Assembly: GCF_034670125.1 (NCBI RefSeq)
Contig: NZ_JAXMOC010000011.1
Span: 1 to 64,000 of the forward strand
Source: Maricaulis sp034670125
GTDB lineage: Bacteria; Pseudomonadota; Alphaproteobacteria; Caulobacterales; Maricaulaceae
Direction: 5' to 3'
DNA length: 64,000 bases
The translations under genes and the position numbers were made by a program. Positions 1 through 8,256 of the stretch are shown here, piece by piece; positions within the stretch are counted from its first letter, which is position 1; each line of letters starts with the position of its first letter. The notes beneath the pieces were generated by a model. The model saw only the letters and a program-made list of their open reading frames with translations. It ran no database searches and was not told the origin of the DNA.

Positions 1-1
1 C

Positions 2-121
2 CGCCTCGTCGACGCAGGAAAACCCAAGCGCGTCGCCCTCACAGCCCTCGCCAGAAAAATCCTCGTCATCGCAAACGCACGCGTCAGAGACGCGAATCGA
101 CAAACGTCACAACTGACTTGA
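2..121 (+). mobile_element. IS110-family transposase, C-terminal end (partial, runs off left edge)
   Basis: An open frame enters from the left edge and ends at the TGA at 119-121. Its 39 visible residues include AGKPKRVALTALARKILV and end in a basic tail. This matches the conserved C-terminus of IS110/IS1111-family transposases, where an 'AGKP..VAL.A..RK.L' block closes the second (Tnp20-type) domain. IS110 enzymes are DEDD recombinases guided by an RNA made from the element's own non-coding end. Only the last tenth or so of the protein is visible, so activity and subgroup cannot be judged. The element lies tail to tail with ppx, whose stop is 23 bases away; its right end must fall in this gap or just inside ppx. 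Confidence 0.75.
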
Positions 122-144
122 TGACAAGGGCGAACGCCCCACTC

Positions 145-1644
145 CTAACCCCCGATATAAACCACCTCACCTGTCCGCCCCACAGCAGCCGCGAGCTGGT
201 CGAGCAGGGCGACCGAGCGTTCGACGTAGAGGTCGCGGACGCTTTCATCGACTTCCAGGCGGATCACGTCCGGACCGACGGTGAGGGAATAGCGATCCAG
301 CAGCGCCGGTGATCGCCCGGACAGCTTGGCGCCGAGGCGCAGGGACAGGCCCAGCATCTGGGCCAGATTGTGCTGGTCCTCGGTGATCAGGTGGAAGATC
401 GGATCATCTTCCAGCACGGACCGCTTGCCGGCATAGCGATAATGGATGGCGGCGGCGAGGAAGACCCGCTCGGCATGGCTGACACCGGCGAAGGGGGCGT
501 AGAGCACGATGTTGCGGGCGAGGTCAGCGCGATGGTCCGGGTGCTGGCGGGCGCCCAGATCGGTGAGCCGGGTGGCGGTCTCGTGCAGGATCTGGTCGCG
601 GACATCGCCGAAGGCAGTTTCAAGCGCACCGAAGGCCGGCACCAGCCAGCGCGCCAGGGCGCGGCCGAAATCGGGGGTGGGCGCATTGGGCCGCGCCATC
701 GCCTCGGCGCCGGCGATCAACGGATCCTGGGCCAAAAGCGCCGGCGGCAGGCCGGATGCCAGCACGCCTTCGCGCACACCGAAGGCGGAAAAGACCAGGC
801 GCTCAAAACCGCCATGCTTCATGATCCGGCTCAACAGCAAGGCCGCATAAGGCAAGGTCGCCACGCGGCGTGAGGAGACCCCGGGTGTTCCGCGCAAGGA
901 GGCCGGGCTGAGCCGGGTCGCGAGGCGCATCAGCTCGTCGGCCCGCTTGGCCGTCAAGGCAAATTCATGGACCACATTGAGCGGATAGCCAAAACGGGCA
1001 AAGGCCAGCTGGCCCAGCGCCCGCCAGGCACCGCCGACGGCATAAAAGGCACCGCCCTGCCCGGTCAGCTGACCGGTCGCCAAAAGCTGCGCATCGATCG
1101 AGGCAATGGTGGCGACCTCGTCCATCGGGCCGTCATCGAGCATTTCCTGTGGGCCCAGCGCGGTTGTCACCCCACGTCCGGGCAGGCCGTCATGCATGGC
1201 TGTCAGCTCGAGGCTGGAGCCGCCAAGATCGCCCATCAGGCCCTGGGCGTCCGGAATGCCGGCACCGACCCCCATGGCCGACAGACGGGCCTCGTCCTCG
1301 CCGGACAACACCCGAACCATAAAGCCGGTCCGCTCCGCCACTTCGGCGATGAAGTCGGGTCCATCCTTGGCATTGCGGACGGCAGCCGTGGCGACGACAT
1401 GACGGTCGCCAACGCCCTTGGCATCGAGCAGGCGCTGGAAGCGCTTGAGCGCCCGCAGGGCGATGTCGCGGCCTTCAGGATGCAGCTTGCCGCTTTCCTT
1501 CACACCGCGACCAAGGCCGGCCATGACCTTTTCGTTGAAAATCGGCCAGAGCGAGCTCCCCTCGACCCGGAAATGGACCAGCCTCACCGAGTTGGAGCCG
1601 ACATCGATGACCGCGATATCGCGGTGGATGGCCTGCTCGGCCAT
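145..1644 (-). CDS. ppx: Exopolyphosphatase, Ppx/GppA family
   Basis: This gene encodes a cytoplasmic phosphatase of the ASKHA fold that removes terminal phosphates from polyphosphate (or pppGpp in GppA members). The N-terminal phosphate-binding loop reads VIDVGSNSVRLV and the second loop is GDLGGSSLEL near residue 140. The C-terminal part, with HY and H.DE-like motifs around HYRYAGKRSVLEDD, is the HD-like region of long Ppx proteins. I start at the ATG at 1644, which gives 499 residues and puts the first loop about 11 residues in; an in-frame TTG at 1674 is the alternative. It follows ppk, so synthesis and breakdown of polyphosphate are probably cotranscribed. Ppx versus GppA specificity cannot be settled from sequence. 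Confidence 0.9.
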   Translation of the reverse strand: MAEQAIHRDIAVIDVGSNSVRLVHFRVEGSSLWPIFNEKVMAGLGRGVKESGKLHPEGRDIALRALKRFQRLLDAKGVGDRHVVATAAVRNAKDGPDFIAEVAERTGFMVRVLSGEDEARLSAMGVGAGIPDAQGLMGDLGGSSLELTAMHDGLPGRGVTTALGPQEMLDDGPMDEVATIASIDAQLLATGQLTGQGGAFYAVGGAWRALGQLAFARFGYPLNVVHEFALTAKRADELMRLATRLSPASLRGTPGVSSRRVATLPYAALLLSRIMKHGGFERLVFSAFGVREGVLASGLPPALLAQDPLIAGAEAMARPNAPTPDFGRALARWLVPAFGALETAFGDVRDQILHETATRLTDLGARQHPDHRADLARNIVLYAPFAGVSHAERVFLAAAIHYRYAGKRSVLEDDPIFHLITEDQHNLAQMLGLSLRLGAKLSGRSPALLDRYSLTVGPDVIRLEVDESVRDLYVERSVALLDQLAAAVGRTGEVVYIGG

Positions 1645-1680
1645 GAAATCGGAAGGCGGGATGGGCTGGGTCAAACGGGC

Positions 1681-3855
1681 TCAGCCATTGCTGTCGACAA
1701 GCACGGGCGGTTGATCATTCTTCAGCGCATGACCCCGACCGGACAGGGACGGGTTGGTCATGAAATAGGCGTGGGCACTGAAGCGCTTGTCGACATTGGC
1801 GGTGTCGACCCGGCGGTAATCGCCCTCCCCGTCCATATACCAGGACTGGTCGGTGTCATTGAGATTGGCGACCATGATCTGGTCGAGCACCTGACGATGC
1901 ACGGTCGGGTTCTGGATCGGGCAGAGATGCTCGACCCGTCGGTCCAGATTGCGCGGCATCCAGTCGGCCGAGGAAATGTAGACCTTCGCCGCCGGTGACG
2001 GCATCGCCTTGCCATTGGCAAAGCAGACGATGCGTGAATGCTCGAGGAAACGGCCGACAATGGATTTGACCCGGATATTGTCGGACAGGCCGGGAATCCC
2101 CGGTCGCAGACAGCAGATGCCACGCACCACCAGCTCGACCTTCACACCCGCCTGGCTGGCGCGGTAGAGCGCATCGATGATTTCCGAATGGACCAGCGAG
2201 TTGAGCTTGGCCCAGACCGCCGCCGGCTTGCCCTCGCCGGCATTGGCGATCTCCTGCTCGATATGGGCGAGGATCGATTCCTTCATCCCGATCGGCGAGA
2301 CTTCCAGTCGTTCCAGATTGTCGGGCCGGGCATAGCCGGTGACATAGTTGAACACCCGACCCGCATCGCGGCCAAAGGCCGGGTCGGCGGTGAACAGCGA
2401 CAGGTCGGTATAAATGCGCGCCGTGATCGGATGGTAGTTGCCGGTGCCGAAATGGGCATAGGTGCGCAGGTCGGAGCCTTCGCGGCGGACCACCAGCGAG
2501 ATCTTGGCGTGGGTCTTGTATTCGATGAAGCCGTAGACGACCTGCACCCCGGCGCGTTCCAGGTCGCGGGCCCATTTCAGATTGGCTTCCTCGTCGAAGC
2601 GCGCCTTCAGTTCGACCAAAGCGGTGACATTCTTGCCGCTCTCGGCGGCCTCGATCAGGGCCGCGACAATGGGGCTGTCCTTGGAGGTGCGGTAGAGGGT
2701 CTGCTTGATCGCCACGACATCGGGATCAGCCGCCGCCTGACGCAGGAATTCCACCACCACGTCGAAACTCTCATAGGGATGGTGGACGATGATGTCCTTC
2801 TCGCGGATGGCCGAGAAACAATTGCCGCCATGATCGCGGATCCGCTCCGGATAGCGCGGCTCATAGGGCTTGAAGCTGAGATCGCTGCGATCATCCGGAA
2901 TAAGCTGGCCGACCTGCGCCAGACCGAGCAGCCCGTCGACCGGGACGATGTCCTGCGGACCGGCGTGCATGTGCATCACGATCAGATCCCGCAGCGCCGG
3001 TGACATGCCCTCATCAATGGTCAGCCGCACCACCACGCCCCGGCGGCGCTGTTTGAGCAGGTTCTCAAACTCCAGCATCAGGTCTTCGGACTCTTCCTCG
3101 ACCTCGATATCGCTGTCGCGGATGACCCGGAAACTGCCCTTGCCGACCACTTCATGGCCGGGGAAGAGCGTGTCGACGAACATCGTCAGCACGCTTTCCA
3201 GCGTCATGAAGCGGCGGTCCGGACGCCCGCCGTCATTGCGAGGACGGGTGGGCAGTTCGACGAAGCGCTTGACGCCGCTGGGCAGCGGGATCAGGGCATT
3301 CATCAACTTGCCGGTCCCCTTCTTGCGCAGCTGCAGGGCCAGCGCGAAGCCGAGATTGGGGATGAAGGGAAAGGGATGGGCCGGGTCGATCGCCAACGGT
3401 GTGATAACCGGCAGGGTGTGCTTGAGGAATTCCTCGCGCAACCAGGCCTCGTCGCCCTTGGAGACCTGTTTCGCCTCGAGCACCTTGATGCCAGCCTTGC
3501 CGATCTCCGTCCTCAGGGTGCGCCATAGCGTCTGCTGCTTCAGCATCAACTCGCCGGCCAGGGCGTGAATTTTCTCCAGCTGTTCGGCCGGGGTCAGTCC
3601 GTCGATACTGGTCGCCGAAACGCCGTTGTGGACCTGGGCCCGCAGGCCGGCGACCCGCACCATGTAGAATTCGTCCAGATTGCTGGCCGAGATCGACAAA
3701 AAGCGCAGGCGCTCGAAGACCGGGTGGTCCGGATTGGCGGCCTCATCCAGCACACGCAGATTGAAGCGCACCCAGGACATTTCCCGATTGAGGAAGCGCT
3801 TGGGTGAGCCCATCAGTGTCTCGGTTTCGACGAGGTCTCCCACGGGAGCGTTCAT
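1681..3855 (-). CDS. ppk1: Polyphosphate kinase 1
   Basis: This enzyme reversibly transfers the gamma phosphate of ATP to growing inorganic polyphosphate. At 724 residues it has the normal PPK1 length. The N-terminal domain begins with FLNREMSWVRFNLRVLDEA, the family signature for adenine binding. The phospholipase-D-like catalytic domains carry RTYAHFGTGNYHP, which contains the autophosphorylated histidine, followed by ARIYTDLSLFT, and a C-terminal segment DWMPRNLDRRVE. The ATG overlaps the hdaA stop (ATGA) and has a GGAGA ribosome binding site. It sits between hdaA and ppx, suggesting one minus-strand operon from 5662 to 145. Confidence 0.96.
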   Translation of the reverse strand: MNAPVGDLVETETLMGSPKRFLNREMSWVRFNLRVLDEAANPDHPVFERLRFLSISASNLDEFYMVRVAGLRAQVHNGVSATSIDGLTPAEQLEKIHALAGELMLKQQTLWRTLRTEIGKAGIKVLEAKQVSKGDEAWLREEFLKHTLPVITPLAIDPAHPFPFIPNLGFALALQLRKKGTGKLMNALIPLPSGVKRFVELPTRPRNDGGRPDRRFMTLESVLTMFVDTLFPGHEVVGKGSFRVIRDSDIEVEEESEDLMLEFENLLKQRRRGVVVRLTIDEGMSPALRDLIVMHMHAGPQDIVPVDGLLGLAQVGQLIPDDRSDLSFKPYEPRYPERIRDHGGNCFSAIREKDIIVHHPYESFDVVVEFLRQAAADPDVVAIKQTLYRTSKDSPIVAALIEAAESGKNVTALVELKARFDEEANLKWARDLERAGVQVVYGFIEYKTHAKISLVVRREGSDLRTYAHFGTGNYHPITARIYTDLSLFTADPAFGRDAGRVFNYVTGYARPDNLERLEVSPIGMKESILAHIEQEIANAGEGKPAAVWAKLNSLVHSEIIDALYRASQAGVKVELVVRGICCLRPGIPGLSDNIRVKSIVGRFLEHSRIVCFANGKAMPSPAAKVYISSADWMPRNLDRRVEHLCPIQNPTVHRQVLDQIMVANLNDTDQSWYMDGEGDYRRVDTANVDKRFSAHAYFMTNPSLSGRGHALKNDQPPVLVDSNG

Positions 3856-4541
3856 GCCGCGTCTCCAGTCTCGGTCCAGCTACCCAGGATTTCGCGCGCG
3901 ATGGCGCGGGTGATCGGTGTCTTCTTGACCAGCGCCAGCTTGTCCATGCGCTCCGCCAGGATGCGCACCGCCGCGACCGAGCGCTCCATGCGCGGCAGGA
4001 GATAGTCTATCACGCCCGGACGCACGGGCGCGCCCCGGTCGGCCAATTGTTTCTCAAGCACCCGTGTCAGCAGGACATCATCGGCCTCGTACAAGTCGAC
4101 ATGGACCAGCGCCCGCAGGCGCGACACCAGATCAGGCACGCTGGCCGTCCAGTGGGCCGGGCGCATGCGCGCCGTCAGCAACAAGGCCGGAATATCGCCC
4201 TTTGCGGCGCGGTTGAAGAGATGGAAGAGCGCATCATCGTCAACGCCCCGGTCGACATCCTCGACAACCATGGCGCAATCGGGCTCCAGCGCGGCCAGAC
4301 GGTCGCCCAGCGTCGAGGCTGGCAGCACCAGCGCCTGCTGGCGCCCGGCCCAGATCGCGGCGAGGTGTGATTTCCCAGCCCCTTCCGGGCCGATCAAGGC
4401 CATGACATTGCGCGGCCAGTCTTCCGGACGCTCCAGCACGTCACGCGCAGCCGCATTGGACGGCCCGGCAATGAAAGCGGTCGCGCTGAAGTCCTGTCGC
4501 GCCGGTAGATCCAGCGCCATTTGCGGTGTCATCGACATCAT
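3852..4541 (-). CDS. hdaA: DnaA inactivator HdaA (Hda/DnaA-like AAA+ protein)
   Basis: This is a DnaA-related AAA+ protein of 229 residues that lacks the DNA-binding domain IV of DnaA. The N-terminus carries QMALDLP, a beta-clamp binding motif as used by Hda to dock on the sliding clamp. A Walker-A-like loop (GPEGAGKSH) lies near residue 50 and a Walker-B segment (CAMVVEDVDR) near residue 94. In Caulobacter, HdaA promotes hydrolysis of ATP bound to DnaA and so limits re-initiation of replication. It sits between a DUF2066 gene and ppk, an arrangement I recall from related alphaproteobacteria. No clear ribosome binding site precedes the tandem ATGs at 4541 and 4538, so the exact start is uncertain. 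Confidence 0.88.
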   Translation of the reverse strand: MMSMTPQMALDLPARQDFSATAFIAGPSNAAARDVLERPEDWPRNVMALIGPEGAGKSHLAAIWAGRQQALVLPASTLGDRLAALEPDCAMVVEDVDRGVDDDALFHLFNRAAKGDIPALLLTARMRPAHWTASVPDLVSRLRALVHVDLYEADDVLLTRVLEKQLADRGAPVRPGVIDYLLPRMERSVAAVRILAERMDKLALVKKTPITRAIAREILGSWTETGDAA

Positions 4542-4558
4542 TATCGCCGTCGTGCGGA

Positions 4559-5662
4559 TCAGCGGGCCGACAGCACGACCCAGCCCAGTCCGGGATGTTC
4601 TTCAAGCGTGGCGCCACGCTCGGCAAGTTCGGAGACCAGCTGCTCGAAGGCGCCGCGGAAATCCACCGTCATGCGCGCGCCATCGCGCGACAGCGCGTCC
4701 AGCTGCGCACCTTGAACAAGGGAGGCACGGCTGAGCGCTTCCTGCAGCCGGTTCCATTCCTCAAGACCGCCATACAACACAGTCACCCGCAGCGAGGTCG
4801 TCTCGAGATCACGGACCACGGACCGCCGTTTCCAGTCGTCTTCGCGGTCAGTCACGAACGCCCGGGCAGCATCGCTCCAGCCGCCATAGACCACCTGCGG
4901 GCCCCAGGTGTCGGTGATGATCTCACCGGTCGGTTCAACCGTGACAAGATAGCCGCCGAAACGTCGCACACCGTCGCGCTCTCCGGCCCGCAGGATCGCT
5001 ATACGGTTGATGCCGTACATGGACGCCGTATTCACGAGCGCAGCCTCGTCGAGCTGCAAGGCCTGGCGCGGAGTGATGGGCAGACGAACCGAGCTGGCGG
5101 GCCGGTCGGGTACCAGCACCGGCGTCAGCGCATTGTCGAACGTTTGCTCTGTCCAGGCCGTCCGCCAGGGATTGTCATCCCACAGACTGAATCCGCCCTC
5201 GCCCTCATGAACGGGCAGAACCAGCAGCGGCCGTGCCTGCGACTCCACGAACGGCACCCCATAGGCTTCCATTACCCGCCGCACCGTGCGCGGATCGAAA
5301 GTCACTTCCAGCTCGGCCAGGTAGCGTGTCGCACTGCGCTGCTCATTGGAAATTTGCAGGCCTGCGATCATCTCGGCGATGATGACCGGATCCAGCGTCA
5401 GGCCCGTTTCCATCTCGCCTTCCGGCGACAGGCGGGAATCCAGCTCCAGTGCCGTCCCGACCCGGTCCTCCGCCAAGGTCAGACGTTCGATCAGGCGCCG
5501 CGCGGCCGCAGCCTGCCCCTGGCCCATGGCTGCAGTCTGGGCCTGCAGCGCATTGTCCGCAGTGGCATCAATCTCGACGCCGGAGATGGTGTAGGGGTCG
5601 TCGGCCAGGGCTGCCGGCAGGCAGGCGAGGCTCAGGCTGAGCGCGGCTATGATGAAACGCAC
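4559..5662 (-). CDS. DUF2066 domain protein, probably exported
   Basis: This is a 367-residue protein of the DUF2066 family, whose function is unknown. I use the GTG at 5662, preceded by AACAGGAG at normal spacing; this start exposes a clean signal peptide (hydrophobic FIIAALSLSLA, then a site after PAALA), whereas a longer frame would bury it. The mature part begins DDPYTISGVEIDATADN and shows the 'RRLIERLT' and 'TFDPRTVRRVMEAYG' segments typical of the family. The likely location is periplasm or outer membrane. It is the first gene of the minus-strand group leading to hdaA, ppk and ppx. It is divergent from purM, with a 145-base intergenic region holding both promoters. Confidence 0.8.
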   Translation of the reverse strand: MRFIIAALSLSLACLPAALADDPYTISGVEIDATADNALQAQTAAMGQGQAAAARRLIERLTLAEDRVGTALELDSRLSPEGEMETGLTLDPVIIAEMIAGLQISNEQRSATRYLAELEVTFDPRTVRRVMEAYGVPFVESQARPLLVLPVHEGEGGFSLWDDNPWRTAWTEQTFDNALTPVLVPDRPASSVRLPITPRQALQLDEAALVNTASMYGINRIAILRAGERDGVRRFGGYLVTVEPTGEIITDTWGPQVVYGGWSDAARAFVTDREDDWKRRSVVRDLETTSLRVTVLYGGLEEWNRLQEALSRASLVQGAQLDALSRDGARMTVDFRGAFEQLVSELAERGATLEEHPGLGWVVLSAR

Positions 5663-5765
5663 GGTGGCGACTCCTGTTACTTGGACTGTGCCCGCACTAT
5701 AACCACACCCTGCCGGGCGTGAAGCCCGCGGCTTGCGTCCGGGGCGTGTTTCGACATACACCGCG

Positions 5766-5793
5766 CCTGTTTTTACAGACCTGTTTTTGCAGA
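5766..5793 (+). repeat. Tandem 14-bp direct repeat in the purM leader
   Basis: Two adjacent copies of CCTGTTTTTRCAGA (5766-5779 and 5780-5793) differ at one base. Each contains a short inverted repeat CTGT..ACAG. The second copy abuts the purM ribosome binding site (GAGGTAAGG). The position fits an operator or an RNA-level control site for purMN, but no regulator is identified. Confidence 0.6.
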
Positions 5794-5807
5794 GGTAAGG
5801 AAACGGC

Positions 5808-6848
5808 ATGTCCGGAACCGGAAACCAAGATCGCCCGAACGGGCTGACCTATGCCGACAGCGGCGTCTCCATCGATGCTGGCGACGCCCTGGTTGATCGC
5901 ATCAAGCCGCTGGCCGCGATGACGCGCCGGGCCGGTGCGGCCGCGGACCTGGGCGGGTTCGGCGGTGCCTTCGACCTCAAGGCGGCCGGCTATTCCGATC
6001 CGATCCTGATTTCCGGCACCGACGGCGTCGGCACCAAGCTGAAACTGGCCATCGCCACCGGCAAGGTCGACACGGTCGGCATCGATCTCGTCGCCATGTG
6101 CGTCAATGATGTGCTTGCCCAGGGCGCCGAGCCTTTGTTTTTCCTCGACTATCTCGCCTGCTCGAAGCTTGACCCGGCCCGTGGCGAAGCGATCGTCTCG
6201 GGCATAGCGGCCGGCTGCAAGGACAGTGGCTGCGCGCTGATCGGCGGCGAGACGGCGGAAATGCCGGGCATGTATGAGGGCGAGGATTTCGATCTCGCCG
6301 GTTTTGTCGTCGGCGCCGCCGAGCGCGGTCGCCTGCTGCCGGATCACGACAAGATGGCGGCTGGCGACGTGCTGGTCGGTCTCGCCTCCTCCGGCGTCCA
6401 TTCGAACGGTTTCTCGCTGGTCCGCAAAGTGGTCGAACTGTCCGGTCTCGACTGGTCGGATAAGGCGCCTTTCGCACCCGGCCAGACACTGGGCGAAGCC
6501 TTCCTCGAGCCGACACGGCTTTATGTGAAAGCCTGCCTGCCGCTGATCAAGTCCGGCCTCGTGACCGGTCTGGCGCACATCACCGGCGGTGGCCTCGTCG
6601 AGAACCCGCCGCGCATGCTGCCGGACCATCTCATCGCCCATATCGACTACAGCGCCTTCACCCTTCCGCCGGTCTTCCAGTGGCTGGCCGAGGCGGGCGG
6701 CATTTCCGCCCACGAAATGCACCGCACCTTCAATTGCGGCGTCGGCATGTTGCTGGCGGTTTCACCGGACAAGGTCGATGCGACAATGGAGGCGCTTGCG
6801 CTGACCGGCGAGACCGCCATGATCATCGGCGAACTCAAACCGGCCTGA
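5808..6848 (+). CDS. purM: Phosphoribosylformylglycinamidine cyclo-ligase
   Basis: This is AIR synthetase, the fifth step of purine synthesis, closing the imidazole ring of FGAM with ATP. At 346 residues it is the normal length. It starts MSGTGNQDRPNGLTYADSGVS, and the conserved PurM motifs include GFGGAFDL, GTDGVGTKLK and CALIGGETAEMPGMY, with the C-terminal AIR-synthase domain showing GLAHITGGGLVENPPR. The ATG has a strong GAGGTAAGG site. purN follows 16 bases later. This two-gene operon is standard, and guaA and purF, elsewhere in the window, belong to the same purine route. Confidence 0.97.
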   Translation: MSGTGNQDRPNGLTYADSGVSIDAGDALVDRIKPLAAMTRRAGAAADLGGFGGAFDLKAAGYSDPILISGTDGVGTKLKLAIATGKVDTVGIDLVAMCVNDVLAQGAEPLFFLDYLACSKLDPARGEAIVSGIAAGCKDSGCALIGGETAEMPGMYEGEDFDLAGFVVGAAERGRLLPDHDKMAAGDVLVGLASSGVHSNGFSLVRKVVELSGLDWSDKAPFAPGQTLGEAFLEPTRLYVKACLPLIKSGLVTGLAHITGGGLVENPPRMLPDHLIAHIDYSAFTLPPVFQWLAEAGGISAHEMHRTFNCGVGMLLAVSPDKVDATMEALALTGETAMIIGELKPA

Positions 6849-6864
6849 CGCGAGGGGCACACCA

Positions 6865-7515
6865 ATGGCGAAAACCAAGATCGCCGTGCTCATCTCCGGG
6901 CGCGGATCCAACATGCAGGCCCTCATCGAGGCCGCCAGGGACGAGGATTTCCCGGCCGAGATCGTGCTGGTCGCCTCCAACAATCCTGACGCAGCCGGAC
7001 TCGAGATCGCCCGGGCGGCCGGGATCGAGACCGAGGTGATCGATCACCGCGAGTTTGACGACCGCGAAGCGTTCGAGGAAGCGCTCGACTCGACGATCAA
7101 GCTCTACGGAGCCCGGATTGTCTGTCTCGCCGGCTTCATGCGCATCCTGACACCCTGGTTCACAGAGCGCTGGCGCGACCTGCTGATCAATATCCACCCC
7201 TCATTGCTGCCGGCCTTCAAAGGGCTGCACACGCATGAGCGGGCGCTGGAGGCCGGGGTGCGCATCCATGGCTGCACCGTCCACTATGTCCGGCCGGAAA
7301 TGGATGACGGTCCGATCATCGGCCAGGCCGCTGTGCCTGTCCTGCATGGTGACACACCGGACACCCTTGGCGAACGCGTGCTGCATGCCGAACACGCGCT
7401 CTACGCCCAGTGTGTCGCCCTCGCCTGCTCCGGCAAGGCGCGTGTGGCCGGCGAACGGGTGCGGCTGCAAGTGCGTGAGTTCGGCGCTGAATTGCTGATG
7501 AACCCGCACGACTGA
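6865..7515 (+). CDS. purN: Phosphoribosylglycinamide formyltransferase
   Basis: GAR transformylase uses 10-formyl-tetrahydrofolate to formylate GAR in purine synthesis. The 216-residue protein has the GAR-binding loop SGRGSNMQALIEA near the N-terminus, the substrate loop NIHPSLLPAFKGLHTHERAL, and the catalytic DDGPIIGQAAVPV segment carrying the active-site Asp. A ribosome binding site (CGAGGGG) precedes the ATG. It is cotranscribed with purM. The downstream tetR gene runs convergently, and I see no strong hairpin in the 18 bases between them. Confidence 0.96.
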   Translation: MAKTKIAVLISGRGSNMQALIEAARDEDFPAEIVLVASNNPDAAGLEIARAAGIETEVIDHREFDDREAFEEALDSTIKLYGARIVCLAGFMRILTPWFTERWRDLLINIHPSLLPAFKGLHTHERALEAGVRIHGCTVHYVRPEMDDGPIIGQAAVPVLHGDTPDTLGERVLHAEHALYAQCVALACSGKARVAGERVRLQVREFGAELLMNPHD

Positions 7516-7533
7516 CGGGCGGTCGCAAAAGGC

Positions 7534-8124
7534 TCAACCGGTCGGCATCAAGGCCTGCCTCGCGAGCCGCTTCATCTCCTCGATATAGCGGGCCTGCGAC
7601 CAGTGGCAGTCTTCCACCAGGCTTTCCCAATTGCTGACCGACAACAGCGTCCACAACAGATCAGCCGCGGCGGCCTCATCGTGGTCGTCGCGCAAATTTC
7701 CGTCAGCCTTCAAGGCTAAGACGGCGGCGACGCAGCCTTCCCGCAGGGCCGCCATCCGGTCATCCCAGGCCAGCTTCGCGGCGTCATCGTCGGGCGCCAT
7801 GTCCAGTAGCGCGCGACAGACCGGATGCACGACCGGGATGTAATTGCCCCAGGCGTCTAGGAAGGCATCCAGCCGCTCCAAACCTGACGTCGCGGCCCGA
7901 CTGGCGGCCAGCCGGGCATCGATATCGCTCTCGGCGTCAACAAACCGGGTCACCGCGATCAACAGCTCGGCGCGGGTGCTGAAATGCAGATAGACCGCCT
8001 GCCGGCTGACCCCGGAGGCCTTGGCGATATCGCTCATGCGGGTCTTCGCGCCCTGCCCCTGCTCGAGCAAGGCCCAGCACGCCCGCAAGATCCGCTCGCG
8101 CGTCGACACTCCATCATCCGGCAT
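7534..8124 (-). CDS. TetR/AcrR-family transcriptional repressor
   Basis: This 196-residue protein has the TetR architecture: an N-terminal three-helix DNA-binding domain (residues ~8-55) with MSDIAKASGVSRQAVYLHF as helix-turn-helix, then a helical ligand/dimer domain. I place the start at the ATG at 8124, just before the DNA-binding domain; an earlier in-frame start adds 22 residues unlike the family. The gene is divergent from the NmrA-type oxidoreductase, and the intergenic region carries two palindromes that are good candidate operators. It probably represses itself and the reductase/DUF1772 pair. The inducer is unknown. Confidence 0.85.
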   Translation of the reverse strand: MPDDGVSTRERILRACWALLEQGQGAKTRMSDIAKASGVSRQAVYLHFSTRAELLIAVTRFVDAESDIDARLAASRAATSGLERLDAFLDAWGNYIPVVHPVCRALLDMAPDDDAAKLAWDDRMAALREGCVAAVLALKADGNLRDDHDEAAAADLLWTLLSVSNWESLVEDCHWSQARYIEEMKRLARQALMPTG

Positions 8125-8181
8125 GGTGCTGGCCTTTCCCTCTGCCGTCCCTTTGACGTACGCGGGCACAGGATTGATTGC

Positions 8182-8200
8182 ACTTGACACGACGTCAAGT
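8182..8200. promoter_or_regulatory. Putative TetR operator 1 (inverted repeat)
   Basis: ACTTGAC, 5-base spacer, GTCAAGT: a perfect 7-bp inverted repeat in the divergent tetR/reductase region. Its core CTTGAC is shared with the second palindrome at 8209-8241, which is why I read both as sites of the same regulator. TTGACA inside it also resembles a -35 element. Confidence 0.6.
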
Positions 8201-8208
8201 CGATGCCA

Positions 8209-8241
8209 CTTGACACTGCGTAAAGTTTACACAGTGTCAAG
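8209..8241. promoter_or_regulatory. Putative TetR operator 2 (33-bp near-perfect palindrome)
   Basis: The outer arms CTTGACACTG (8209-8218) and CAGTGTCAAG (8232-8241) are perfect complements. The inner arms GTAAA (8220-8224) and TTTAC (8226-8230) also pair around a central G at 8225, leaving one mismatched position. It ends 15 bases before the ATG at 8257, where a bound repressor would block transcription or early elongation. Confidence 0.65.
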
Positions 8242-8256
8242 CCAAAGGAAATCGCC

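Noticed and set aside
967..1998. Long plus-strand open frame (343 codons) opposite ppx and ppk
   Set aside because: It lies antisense to two well-supported genes and has no domain or ribosome binding site; GC-rich coding DNA often gives such frames.
4526..5722. 398-codon plus-strand frame opposite DUF2066
   Set aside because: It is the shadow of a gene with signal peptide and ribosome site on the other strand.
5766..5793. CTGT..ACAG repeats as LexA boxes
   Set aside because: The spacing is too short for the E. coli SOS box, and alphaproteobacterial LexA usually uses a GTTC-type direct repeat.
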